DNA of 64,000 bases. It comes from Sphingomicrobium nitratireducens. GTDB taxonomy: Bacteria > Pseudomonadota > Alphaproteobacteria > Sphingomonadales > Sphingomonadaceae. The notes under the pieces were generated by a model. That model was not told the DNA's origin, searched no databases, and worked only from the letters and a program-made list of their open reading frames with translations. A program made the translations under genes and the position numbers. Positions 33,723 through 41,930 of the stretch are shown here, piece by piece. Numbering within the stretch: position 1 is the first letter of the stretch; every line of letters starts with the position of its first letter. The stretch lies in the NCBI RefSeq assembly GCF_026157035.1, contig NZ_JANJZA010000001.1, positions 971,001-1,035,000 of the forward strand. Reading direction: 5' to 3'.

Positions 33723-33868
33723 GGGAAGTCTCCCTCTGTTGAGGGATCGGACAGATAGCACGAAGAAGGGAGACGCGATACGCCCGTTCGAATCCCGGGA
33801 AATTCGGCTCCAACAGCGCCCGCTTCGCCCTGGAACGAGGGCGAAGCGGCACGCGTGTCGTCAGGCGA

Positions 33869-34291
33869 TCAGCTGGTGCGGACCACCACGTAGCTGTCGG
33901 TCGGATCGGCGTCGTTGGTCGTGCGCCAGGTCGTTCCGTCCATGGTGTCGGTGTAGCAGGTCGCCTCGGTCTGGCCTTCCATAGTCAGGCAGTAGGTCCA
34001 GTCCTTTTTGGTGTAGGTGCCCTTGGTCTCGACACCGTCGACGCTGGTGGTCAACGTGCCGTCGGCATTTATGGTCAGGTTCATGACCGTGCCGTCGTCC
34101 TTGGTGAGCGTGTAGGTGCCCGCGTCGGGCTTGCCGTCGGGGGCCATCGACATGTCGACGTCGGCCGCCGTGTCGTCGGCTACCATCGCGTTGTCGACGG
34201 CGGCATTGTCGAGAGCGGCATCGTCGGCAGCCTCGTTGCTGCTGCAGGCGCCAAGCGCGGCGAGCGCCGCGAGGAGAACAAGCTTCTTCAT
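33869..34291 (-). CDS. Small lipoprotein, member 1 of a tandem family
   Basis: 140 residues. Lipobox LGAC, acidic Ala/Asp linker, then DAGTYTLTKDDGTVMNLTIN, NADGTLTTSVDGVETKGTYT and YCLTMEGQTEATCYTD with the paired Cys. It is the first in transcriptional order of three paralogues reading the same way. Confidence 0.77.
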   Translation of the reverse strand: MKKLVLLAALAALGACSSNEAADDAALDNAAVDNAMVADDTAADVDMSMAPDGKPDAGTYTLTKDDGTVMNLTINADGTLTTSVDGVETKGTYTKKDWTYCLTMEGQTEATCYTDTMDGTTWRTTNDADPTDSYVVVRTS

Positions 34292-34411
34292 CGTCGAGAA
34301 ACTCCATCCAATGGGGGCGCTTGATCGCGACGGCCCCCGGGTCGGTGAGGAGTCAATCTGCCTATACGAACCAAGTTACAAGCAAAACTTGGGTCGAGAC
34401 GAAGGGCCGGC

Positions 34412-35593
34412 CTAGGCCAGCTCGACCGCGACGGCGGTCGCTTCGCCACCGCCGATGCACAGCGAGGCGACGCCCTTCTTGAGGCCGCGATGCTTCAACG
34501 CATTGACGAGGGTGACGAGGATGCGGGTGCCCGAGGCGCCGATCGGGTGGCCGAGTGCGGTCGCGCCGCCGTTGACGTTGATCTTGTCGTGCGGAATGCC
34601 GATGTCCTTCATCGCGAACATGGCGACGCAGGCGAAGGCTTCGTTGATTTCCCACAGGTCGACGTCGCCGACCGACCAGCCGGCTTTTTCCAGCACCTTC
34701 TCGATCGCGCCGATCGGGGCGACGGTAAACTGCGAGGGCTCCTGCGCGTGCGCAGCGGTGGCGACGATGGTCGCCACCGGCGCCTTGCCGAGCGCTTCGG
34801 CCGTCTTCGCGCTGGCGATCACCATTGCCGCGGCGCCGTCCGAGATGGACGAGCTTGTCGCCGCCGTGATGGTGCCGTCCTTCTTGAAGGCGGGGCGCAG
34901 CGTCGGGATCTTGTCGGGACGTCCGCGGCCGGGGGCCTCGTCGGTGTCGACGACGATGTCGCCCTTGCGGTCCGAGATAGTCACCGGGACCACCTCGTCG
35001 GCGAAGTCGCCGTCGGCGATGGCGCGCTGGGCGCGCGCGAGGCTTTCGATCGAATAGTCGTCCATGCTCTCGCGGGTGAGCTGGTATTCGTCGGCGGTGT
35101 CCTGCGCGAAGGTGCCCATCGCCCGGCCTTCCTCGTAGGCGTCCTCGAGCCCGTCGAGGAACATGTGGTCGTAGGCCGTGTCATGGCCGATGCGCGCGCC
35201 GCCGCGGTGCTTCTTGAGGAGGTAGGGGGCGTTGGTCATCGACTCCATGCCGCCCGCGACGATGACGTCGGCATTGCCGACGCGGATCGCCTCGTCGGCC
35301 TGGATCACGGTCTGCATGCCCGAGCCGCACACCTTGTTGACCGTGGTCGCCTGGACCGATTTGGGCAGGCCCGCCTTGAGCGCGGCCTGTCGCGCGGGGG
35401 CCTGGCCGAGGCCGGCCGGAAGCACGCAGCCCATGTAGATGCGGTCGATCTTCGCGCCTTCGACGCCCGAACGCTCGACCGCCGCCTTGACCGCCGCCGC
35501 GCCCAGTTCGGTCGCAGAGGCACCTGCGAGCGCGCCCTGCATCGAACCCATCGGGGTGCGCGCGTAGGAAAGGATGACGGTCTTGTCGGACAT
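34412..35593 (-). CDS. Acetyl-CoA C-acetyltransferase (thiolase)
   Basis: 393 residues, the standard thiolase length. N-terminal VILSYARTPMGSMQGALAG; nucleophile Cys in VNKVCGSGMQTVIQADE; VAGGMESMTNAPYLL; WEINEAFACVAM; catalytic His in NGGATALGHPIGASGTRI; C-terminal ASLCIGGGEATAVAVE. It interconverts acetoacetyl-CoA and two acetyl-CoA, which fits as the last step for the leucine/isoleucine cluster downstream. The ATG at 35591-35593 has GGAGCC upstream. Confidence 0.94.
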   Translation of the reverse strand: MSDKTVILSYARTPMGSMQGALAGASATELGAAAVKAAVERSGVEGAKIDRIYMGCVLPAGLGQAPARQAALKAGLPKSVQATTVNKVCGSGMQTVIQADEAIRVGNADVIVAGGMESMTNAPYLLKKHRGGARIGHDTAYDHMFLDGLEDAYEEGRAMGTFAQDTADEYQLTRESMDDYSIESLARAQRAIADGDFADEVVPVTISDRKGDIVVDTDEAPGRGRPDKIPTLRPAFKKDGTITAATSSSISDGAAAMVIASAKTAEALGKAPVATIVATAAHAQEPSQFTVAPIGAIEKVLEKAGWSVGDVDLWEINEAFACVAMFAMKDIGIPHDKINVNGGATALGHPIGASGTRILVTLVNALKHRGLKKGVASLCIGGGEATAVAVELA

Positions 35594-35748
35594 GAAAGGC
35601 TCCATGGAATTGAGATTTGTTGCACCTGCACATAGGCGCTTGTCTTCACTTGTCCAAGCTTGCTTGCACGCCGGGCGGGGCGAAATGGCATCCTTGCAAG
35701 TCGGGGCGCTGTGGGCTTTGATGCGGGCCAGTATCCGGGAGTGATGAC

Positions 35749-35985
35749 TTGTTCTTCCTTTCTGCCTTGTTGGCCGCCATGTCGCCAGCCGCGCCGTCGA
35801 CGGTTGTCGTTGCGACCCTCGCCGTGTCGTATCGCGAGGACTCGGCCCGGGAGAACGATACCGAAAGCGCCAAGCGCCAGAAATCGGAGCGCCAGCCGCG
35901 CAAGAAGTCCGATAGCTATTGCCGCAGCGACGGACTGTCGGTTCGGTGCGGTGCGGTCGGCACGACAATTTCCCCGATGGAGTAG
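35749..35985 (+). CDS. Small putative secreted protein (tentative)
   Basis: 78 residues from a TTG with GGGAG seven bases before it. A hydrophobic start (FFLSALLAAMSPAA) is followed by a hydrophilic, basic part (AKRQKSERQPRKKSDSYCRS). The stop is 3 bases before the cytochrome gene at 35989, whose ribosome site (GGAG) lies within this gene's last codons, so coupling is plausible. No family recognised; may be non-coding. Confidence 0.45.
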   Translation: MFFLSALLAAMSPAAPSTVVVATLAVSYREDSARENDTESAKRQKSERQPRKKSDSYCRSDGLSVRCGAVGTTISPME

Positions 35986-35988
35986 CGG

Positions 35989-36402
35989 ATGAAGGCCAAC
36001 GCGTTCCTCGTCGTCTCGCTGGGCTGCCTGATGGCCGCCGGAGCTGCGGCGCAAAATGCCGGACCGAAGCCCTACGAGAACGTCAAGGTCATCCCCAAGT
36101 CGACCCCGCGCGCCGAGACGACAGAGCTGATGAAGCATTTTACCCGCGCGCTAGGAGTGCGGTGCAGCTACTGCCATGTCGGCGAGGAAGGCGCGCCGCT
36201 GTCGACCTACGATTTCGGCTCGGACGCCAAGAAGGAAAAGCGCACCGCGCGCTATATGCTCAAGATGGTCCACGGCATCAACGCGCGCTATTTCGCCGAC
36301 GAGGGCACGCCGAGCGTCACCGATATGCGCAGGAACGAGGTGACCTGCTACACCTGCCACCGCGGGTCGACCGAGCCGCTCACCGACCGCCCCAAGGACT
36401 GA
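35989..36402 (+). CDS. c-type cytochrome, photosynthetic-reaction-centre cytochrome c-like
   Basis: 137 residues. Signal peptide (1-21, ending GAAAQ). Two heme-binding CxxCH motifs, CSYCH and CYTCH, within [20 protein letters not shown] and [18 protein letters not shown]. This is the small stand-alone form of the reaction-centre cytochrome c domain, common in non-phototrophs as a periplasmic electron carrier. No photosynthesis genes are in the window. Confidence 0.87.
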   Translation: MKANAFLVVSLGCLMAAGAAAQNAGPKPYENVKVIPKSTPRAETTELMKHFTRALGVRCSYCHVGEEGAPLSTYDFGSDAKKEKRTARYMLKMVHGINARYFADEGTPSVTDMRRNEVTCYTCHRGSTEPLTDRPKD

Positions 36403-36460
36403 CCCCGCTTGTCTCATGGCCCGCGCCGATGCTAGGCGCGCGGCCAAACAGGAGACAGTG

Positions 36461-37621
36461 ATGAACGACATGCCCGGCCTCGACTTCCAGCTCGGGGAAA
36501 TGGCGGAAGCGATCCGCGACACGACCCGCCGCTTCGCGATGGACAGGATCGAGCCGATCGCCGGCAAGATCGACGAGGAAGATCGCTTTCCGATCGAGTT
36601 GTGGCCGCAAATGGGCGAGCTGGGCCTTCACGGCATCACCGTCGAGGAAGAGCATGGCGGGCTGGGGCTGGGCTATCTCGAACATGTCATCGCGCAGGAG
36701 GAAGTGGCGCGCGCCTCGGCCTCGGTGGGCCTCTCTTACGGCGCGCACTCCAATCTGTGCGTCAACCAGATCCGCCGCTGGGCCAATGACGAGCAGAAGG
36801 CGAAATACCTGCCCAAGCTGATTTCGGGCGAGCATGTCGGTGCGCTGGCGATGAGCGAAGCGGGCGCGGGCTCCGACGTCGTCTCGATGAAACTGAAGGC
36901 GGAAAAAGTCGATGGCGGCTACCGCCTCAACGGCACCAAGTTCTGGATCACCAACGGCGCCTACGCCGACACGCTGGTAGTCTACGCCAAGACCGGCGAC
37001 GGCTCGCGCGGGATCACTACCTTCATCATCGAGAAGGGTGACGAGGGGTTCTCGATTGGCCAAAAAATCGAAAAGGTCGGCATGCGTGGATCGCCGACAT
37101 GCGAGCTGGTCTTCGACGACTGTTTCGTCCCCGAGGATCGCGTGATGGGCCCCGAAAATGGCGGCGTGGGCGTGCTGATGAGCGGGCTCGATTACGAGCG
37201 CACCGTGCTCGCGGGCATCCAGCTGGGCATCATGCAGGCCTGCCTCGACGTGGTGCTTCCCTATCTTCGCGAGCGCACCCAGTTCGGCAAGCCGATCGGC
37301 AGCTTCCAGCTGATGCAGGCCAAGATCGCCGACATGTACGTCGCGCTCAATTCGGCGCGCGCCTACGTCTACACGGTCGCCAAGAATTGCGACGCGGGCA
37401 ACACCACGCGCTTCGACGCGGCAGGCGCGATCCTCTTGGCAAGCGAAAGCGCGTTCAAGGTCGCGGGCGAGGCGGTCCAGGCGCTGGGCGGCGCGGGCTA
37501 CACCAAGGACTGGCCGGTCGAACGCTTCATGCGCGACGCCAAGCTGCTCGACATCGGCGCGGGCACGAACGAGATCCGCCGCATGCTGATCGGGCGCGAA
37601 TTGCTGGGCGCGGCGGGCTAG
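36461..37621 (+). CDS. ivd: Isovaleryl-CoA dehydrogenase
   Basis: 386 residues. Acyl-CoA dehydrogenase blocks: [60 protein letters not shown], catalytic Glu in [17 protein letters not shown] (placed as in isovaleryl-CoA dehydrogenases), [20 protein letters not shown], and [19 protein letters not shown]. It oxidises isovaleryl-CoA to 3-methylcrotonyl-CoA in leucine breakdown, passing electrons to ETF. The ATG has ACAGGAGACAG upstream. mccB/mccA for the next step lie 4.3 kb downstream, beyond an inserted block. Confidence 0.94.
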   Translation: MNDMPGLDFQLGEMAEAIRDTTRRFAMDRIEPIAGKIDEEDRFPIELWPQMGELGLHGITVEEEHGGLGLGYLEHVIAQEEVARASASVGLSYGAHSNLCVNQIRRWANDEQKAKYLPKLISGEHVGALAMSEAGAGSDVVSMKLKAEKVDGGYRLNGTKFWITNGAYADTLVVYAKTGDGSRGITTFIIEKGDEGFSIGQKIEKVGMRGSPTCELVFDDCFVPEDRVMGPENGGVGVLMSGLDYERTVLAGIQLGIMQACLDVVLPYLRERTQFGKPIGSFQLMQAKIADMYVALNSARAYVYTVAKNCDAGNTTRFDAAGAILLASESAFKVAGEAVQALGGAGYTKDWPVERFMRDAKLLDIGAGTNEIRRMLIGRELLGAAG

Positions 37622-37676
37622 GCACTAGTCCTGATCTGCATTAGCGTCCGCTCGAACCATTCGGGTGGATGCTTTG

Positions 37677-39077
37677 ATGGATTATCGTTTTCTCGGCCTT
37701 TCGGCACTCCTGGCCGTCGCCGTCCCATGTGAGTCATCGTCCCAGAGCATTCAGCCGGACGCTATCGACGAGTACGTCGAGGGCTTTCTTGCCGAGCGCG
37801 GGATCCCGGGCGCCTCGATCGCGATCCTCGAGGACGGGAAGCTGGTGAAAGCGCAGGGCTACGGCCTCGCCGACATCGAGCATGGCGTGCCGGTGACGAC
37901 CGACACGATCTTCCAGTCGGGCTCTCTCGGGAAGATGTTTACCGCGGCGGCAATCATCCTGCTGGAGGAAGACGGGAAGCTCTCGCTCGACGACCCGATC
38001 GCCAAATATTATCCGGACGCGCCCGACATCTGGAGCGGCATCCGCATTCACCATCTGTTGAGCCACACGGCGGGGCTGCGCGATTACGATCCAAAGGTCG
38101 ACTGGCGGAAGGATTATGGCGAGGACGAACTCGTCAGGATTATCGCCGATACCGAGTTGCTGTTCGAGCCGGGCGCGCAATGGGCGTACTGCAATAGCTG
38201 CTACGTCGTTCTCGGCGCGCTGGTGAGCAAGCTGACGGGTTCGCACTGGAGCGAGTTCGTTGACGCGCGCGTGTTCGATCCAGCGGGGATGAAAACGGCG
38301 CAGATCATCGACGAGCGCAGGATCATCCCGCATCGTGCCAGCGGCTATGAGCGCGAGGATGGCGTGCTCAAGAACCAGGAATGGGTCTCGCCCGGTTTCC
38401 TGCGGACCGGCGACGGCGCGCTTTACTTCAGCATCATGGACCTTGCGCACTGGGACCAGGCGCTCCGGCGCGGCGATATTCTTTCCCCCGCGCATTACGA
38501 CGCCTGGTGGCAGGCGTCGCCGCTCAACGACGGAAATCGCGTCGGCTACGGTTATGGCTGGGAAACCCATTATGGGGCGGGGCCGGCGATCGTGGAGCAT
38601 GGCGGGATCTTCCAGGGCTTTCACAGCTACCTGATCCGTTACGACGATCCCGGCCTGACCGTGGCGGTGCTCGCCAATGCGCATCTCGGCTACGGCATCG
38701 ACCAGGGGTTCGAGCGCGATCTGGCGCTTGGGATCGTGGCGCTCAAGAGGCCGGAATTGGCAGATCGGGTGGAAGTGCTCGGGCCAACGCAGGTCGGCGA
38801 CCTCGCGCCGTTTGCGGGAAGCTTCCGGACGCCCGACGAGACTGAGATCAAGATCAGGGTCGATGACAAGGCGCTGCTCGTGAGCGGGTTGTCCAACGAT
38901 GAGGTACGATATGTGCCCATTGGGCCGCGCACCTTCGCCAACCCGGGTGCGGACATGTTCTTCGCCAAGCTCCTGACGTTTTCCGAAGGAAATGCAGACG
39001 AAGCGTGGTTCGGATATTGGGAGGGGAGCCCGCTGACGCGATTGCGTCGGGTCGAGGATGGGACGGAGCCCGACTAG
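37677..39077 (+). CDS. Secreted serine hydrolase, beta-lactamase/class C PBP family
   Basis: 466 residues. An N-terminal signal-like segment (FLGLSALLAVAVPC) has a possible lipobox Cys. The catalytic domain has SxxK in FQSGSLGKMFTAAAIILL, the Tyr motif in WAYCNSCYVVLGALVS and HGG in VEHGGIFQGFHSYLI. After about residue 360 a C-terminal beta domain follows (VGDLAPFAGSFRTPDETEIK). The family includes esterases, D-aminopeptidases and beta-lactamases; the substrate is not evident. A GTG 12 bases upstream is the alternative start. It splits the leucine cluster and is followed by a copy of the ivd 3' end. Confidence 0.87.
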   Translation: MDYRFLGLSALLAVAVPCESSSQSIQPDAIDEYVEGFLAERGIPGASIAILEDGKLVKAQGYGLADIEHGVPVTTDTIFQSGSLGKMFTAAAIILLEEDGKLSLDDPIAKYYPDAPDIWSGIRIHHLLSHTAGLRDYDPKVDWRKDYGEDELVRIIADTELLFEPGAQWAYCNSCYVVLGALVSKLTGSHWSEFVDARVFDPAGMKTAQIIDERRIIPHRASGYEREDGVLKNQEWVSPGFLRTGDGALYFSIMDLAHWDQALRRGDILSPAHYDAWWQASPLNDGNRVGYGYGWETHYGAGPAIVEHGGIFQGFHSYLIRYDDPGLTVAVLANAHLGYGIDQGFERDLALGIVALKRPELADRVEVLGPTQVGDLAPFAGSFRTPDETEIKIRVDDKALLVSGLSNDEVRYVPIGPRTFANPGADMFFAKLLTFSEGNADEAWFGYWEGSPLTRLRRVEDGTEPD

Positions 39078-39092
39078 GCGCGAGTGTGAGAG

Positions 39093-39173
39093 GCGGGCTA
39101 CACCATGGATGACGACCCCGACGACATCCGCTGCATGCTGATTGGACGCGAACTGCTGGGCGCGGCGGGCTAG
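39093..39173 (+). pseudogene. Remnant copy of the ivd 3' end
   Basis: In frame this reads AGYT...[15 protein letters not shown] and a stop, matching the start and end of the last 43 codons of ivd with the middle missing. The final 53 bases (39121-39173) agree with 37569-37621 at 48 positions. It has no gene start of its own and sits 16 bases after the serine hydrolase stop. It is a direct repeat bracketing the serine hydrolase gene. Confidence 0.8.
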
Positions 39174-39222
39174 GAATTCGCGTCGGTCGCGCTAGTCTCC
39201 CTCTGGATATGGGGAGAAATTC

Positions 39223-40086
39223 ATGCGGATCATGACCGTGCCACTGCTGGCGGCCTTGCTGGCCGGCTGCAGTCAGGCCGCCGAACAGGGAGCCACGACA
39301 GGTGCGCCGAGCTTCGACGGGGCAGACTATGCGACCGAGGACGCGAAAGTCGCGCACGGGGAGCGGATTGCCGACCTGCTCGGCTGCGGCAGTTGCCATC
39401 GCGAGGATTATTCGGGTGCCGACTTCGGCGAGTTGATCCCGTTGATCGACGGTCTGTGGGCGACCAACATCTCGCGCACGCTGCCGAATTTCAGCGACGA
39501 GCAGCTCGAGACGCTGCTGCGCGAGGGCGTGCATCCCGAGCGCGACATCTACCTCATGCCATCGCGCACCAGCCAGTTCCTGAGCGAGGCCGACATGGAC
39601 GCGCTGATCGCCTATCTGCGCACCATCGAGCCGACGGGCGAGCCGACCCCGGTGCCGCCCGAAGGTTTCGAGGACGCGGTTGCCGAACGCCTGCCGGACG
39701 ATGCGTGGCGGATCGAGGAATATGGCCGCAAATTCTATCCCAACGCGGAAGAGGAAGCCGATTTCTACGCCAAGTATCGCGCACCCTCGCTGGGCGAAAA
39801 TGTGGAGCGCGGGCGCTATATCGCGGCGGCGACCTGCACCAGCTGCCACGGGCCGGGGCTCGATGGCTATGGCGAGGCGGACGGGCCGGTCGACGGCGTG
39901 CTTGCCTACAGCGATGACGAATTCGAGACCCTGCTTGTCGAGAGCGTCGCGCGCGACGGACGCGTGCTCAAGGCCTGGTGGGGTGCCCCCCACGAGGGCG
40001 GCAAGTTGACGGCCAACGAGCGCATGGACGTGCTCTCTTACGTGCGTGCGCTGGCGGGGCAACGGGCGGAAAAATCCGCCGATTGA
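39223..40086 (+). CDS. Diheme cytochrome c lipoprotein, tandem member 1
   Basis: 287 residues. Lipobox LAGC (Cys about 15). Two cytochrome c domains: first heme CGSCH in ADLLGCGSCHREDYSG with likely axial Met in YLMPSRTSQFLSEADMDALI; second CTSCH in AATCTSCHGPGLDGYG. It is a membrane-anchored periplasmic electron carrier, partner unknown. The ATG has GGGGAGAAATTC upstream. It is the first of three paralogues in a row. Confidence 0.88.
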   Translation: MRIMTVPLLAALLAGCSQAAEQGATTGAPSFDGADYATEDAKVAHGERIADLLGCGSCHREDYSGADFGELIPLIDGLWATNISRTLPNFSDEQLETLLREGVHPERDIYLMPSRTSQFLSEADMDALIAYLRTIEPTGEPTPVPPEGFEDAVAERLPDDAWRIEEYGRKFYPNAEEEADFYAKYRAPSLGENVERGRYIAAATCTSCHGPGLDGYGEADGPVDGVLAYSDDEFETLLVESVARDGRVLKAWWGAPHEGGKLTANERMDVLSYVRALAGQRAEKSAD

Positions 40087-40144
40087 TCTGGCTCAAGGAA
40101 GGGCGCATTCCTGTTCGTCTAGCATGAAGGTGAGGAGGAGTGTC

Positions 40145-40966
40145 ATGCGCGCGATTGCCTGCCTGTTGGGAGTTGCCCTCTTGTCCGCCTGCTCGATCGG
40201 CGAGCGGCACGATCCGGTCCAGGGGCCGGGGCCGACCTACATGTTCCAGGGGGCGGGCGTGTCTGATCCCGCCGCGAAGCGCGCGCACGGGCAGCGGCTG
40301 GGCGAACTACTCGCTTGCTCGTCGTGCCATGGCGAGAGCTATCAGGGCGGCGCCTATACCGAGGATGCCGACGGCGGTTACGTGTTCGCCTCCAACCTCA
40401 CGCTGGCGGTGCCGCGCCTGTCGGACGAGCAATTGACCAAATTGTTGCGCGAGGGCGTGCATCCGCGTCGGCCAAACCTCTGGTACATGCCATCAAAGAG
40501 CCTGCAGCGCCTCTCGCGCCACGACATGGCCGCTTTGGTTGCCTTCCTGCGCGCGCTGGAGCCGGCAGGCGAGGACTGGCCTGAACCGCAGAACGGCGAG
40601 ACGACGACGGCGCTGCTCCAGCTCGGTATCCTCCAGGACGGGCCCGAGCTGGTCGAGGCCTATCGCGATCGGATGCCGCCCGATCTCGGCGACCAGGTCG
40701 GATACGGGCGCTACATCGCCTCGGTCACCTGTGCCGAATGTCACGGACCCGACCTGTCGGGCGAGATGGGGAGTGCGCCGCCGATCGGATTGGTCGCCGA
40801 CCGCTTCGACCGCGCGGGGCTCGAGGCACTGACTGGCGCGGGCGGCGCGTCGACGCATGGCGAGGGGATGATGGGGCTGGTCGCGGCGCGCAATCTGTCG
40901 GTGCTGACCGATACCGAGCGCAGCGCGTTGGTCGACTACCTGCTGGTGCTGCGCGCCGCGCAATAA
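40145..40966 (+). CDS. Diheme cytochrome c lipoprotein, tandem member 2
   Basis: 273 residues. Lipobox LSAC. First heme CSSCH in LGELLACSSCHGESYQGG, Met in WYMPSKSLQRLSRHDMAALV; second heme CAECH in ASVTCAECHGPDLSGEMG. I start at the ATG at 40145 behind GAGGAGGAG; an upstream ATG at 40124 lacks a site. The same layout as its neighbours suggests repeated duplication. Confidence 0.87.
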   Translation: MRAIACLLGVALLSACSIGERHDPVQGPGPTYMFQGAGVSDPAAKRAHGQRLGELLACSSCHGESYQGGAYTEDADGGYVFASNLTLAVPRLSDEQLTKLLREGVHPRRPNLWYMPSKSLQRLSRHDMAALVAFLRALEPAGEDWPEPQNGETTTALLQLGILQDGPELVEAYRDRMPPDLGDQVGYGRYIASVTCAECHGPDLSGEMGSAPPIGLVADRFDRAGLEALTGAGGASTHGEGMMGLVAARNLSVLTDTERSALVDYLLVLRAAQ

Positions 40967-41026
40967 CTCTATTCGCCGAACCTGATTCAGGTTAAGCAGT
41001 TCGCCTCCAACTGGGGGAGAAAAGCG

Positions 41027-41881
41027 ATGAAGCGGATGTGGGTGCTGCTGGCGTCGGCCGGCCTGTGGGCGTGCAGTGCGGACAGCGACGATGCGGCGAA
41101 GGGGGCGGGCGATGCGCCCGACATTTCGCCCGCGGCGCTGACATTCGACGGCGGCGATTATGCGACCGACGCGGACAAGCTCGCCCATGGCGGCCGGATG
41201 GTGAAGGTGCTGGGCTGCCTCGGCTGCCACACCGACACCATGGAAGGGCAGAACATTACCGAGGGCGATCCGGCTTTCGGCGACATCTACGCCGCCAATG
41301 CGAGCCTGAAGCTTCCCGATTACAGTGACGAGGAATTGATGCGGCTTCTCAAGGAAGGCGTCCCCAAGGACGGGCACGAGATGACCTTCATGCCTTCCGA
41401 GATGTTCCAGCACGCCTCGGATGCGGACCTTGCCGCGGTGATCGCCTGGCTGCGCGCGAACATCCAGCCGAAGGGCGAGCCGCAGCCGCCCCACAAGCCT
41501 GGCCCGGCGCTCCAGGCGATGAAGGAGGCGGGCGAATATACCTACGTCGCCGAGATGGCGAGCCAGTGGAAGGACGTGCTCCCGCTCGATGCAGGACCCG
41601 AGACGGCCAAGGGGCGCTACATCGCGGGCGCGGCCTGCACCGAGTGCCACAACAACGAACTGCAGGGGTTCGAGAATTTCTCGCCCAACCTCTCGCTCGC
41701 GGCGATGTACGAGCCCGAGGAGTTCGTGAAATTGATGCGTGAAGGCGTGGGCAAGACCAAGCCCGACCTCGGCCTGATGGCAGTCACGGCGCGCGGACGC
41801 TTCGCCAACTTCACCGACGACGAGATCGCGGCGCTCCACGCTTACCTCAAGGCGCGCGCGGAAAACCTGCCGCCAGAATGA
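41027..41881 (+). CDS. Diheme cytochrome c lipoprotein, tandem member 3
   Basis: 284 residues. Lipobox LWAC. First heme CLGCH in VLGCLGCHTDTMEGQN, Met in FMPSEMFQHASDADLAAVIA; second heme CTECH in GAACTECHNNELQGFE. The N-terminal FDGGDYATDADKLAHGGRM is close to member 1 (FDGADYATEDAKVAHGERI), so these two are the nearest pair. GGGGGAGAAAAGCG precedes the ATG. Confidence 0.88.
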   Translation: MKRMWVLLASAGLWACSADSDDAAKGAGDAPDISPAALTFDGGDYATDADKLAHGGRMVKVLGCLGCHTDTMEGQNITEGDPAFGDIYAANASLKLPDYSDEELMRLLKEGVPKDGHEMTFMPSEMFQHASDADLAAVIAWLRANIQPKGEPQPPHKPGPALQAMKEAGEYTYVAEMASQWKDVLPLDAGPETAKGRYIAGAACTECHNNELQGFENFSPNLSLAAMYEPEEFVKLMREGVGKTKPDLGLMAVTARGRFANFTDDEIAALHAYLKARAENLPPE

Positions 41882-41930
41882 GGCGACATGGCTTTGCAAG
41901 TCGATGGCCGTTCGCTAGGGCCTTGGCCCC

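Noticed and set aside
35660-35992. 110-codon frame overlapping the small exported protein
   Set aside because: Arg/Pro-rich shadow frame without signal features; the frame at 35749-35985 has the better ribosome site and composition.
35989-36402. Photosynthesis gene cluster
   Set aside because: The cytochrome is a small stand-alone form found in non-phototrophs and no puf, bch or crt cluster is present; BphP alone does not imply phototrophy.
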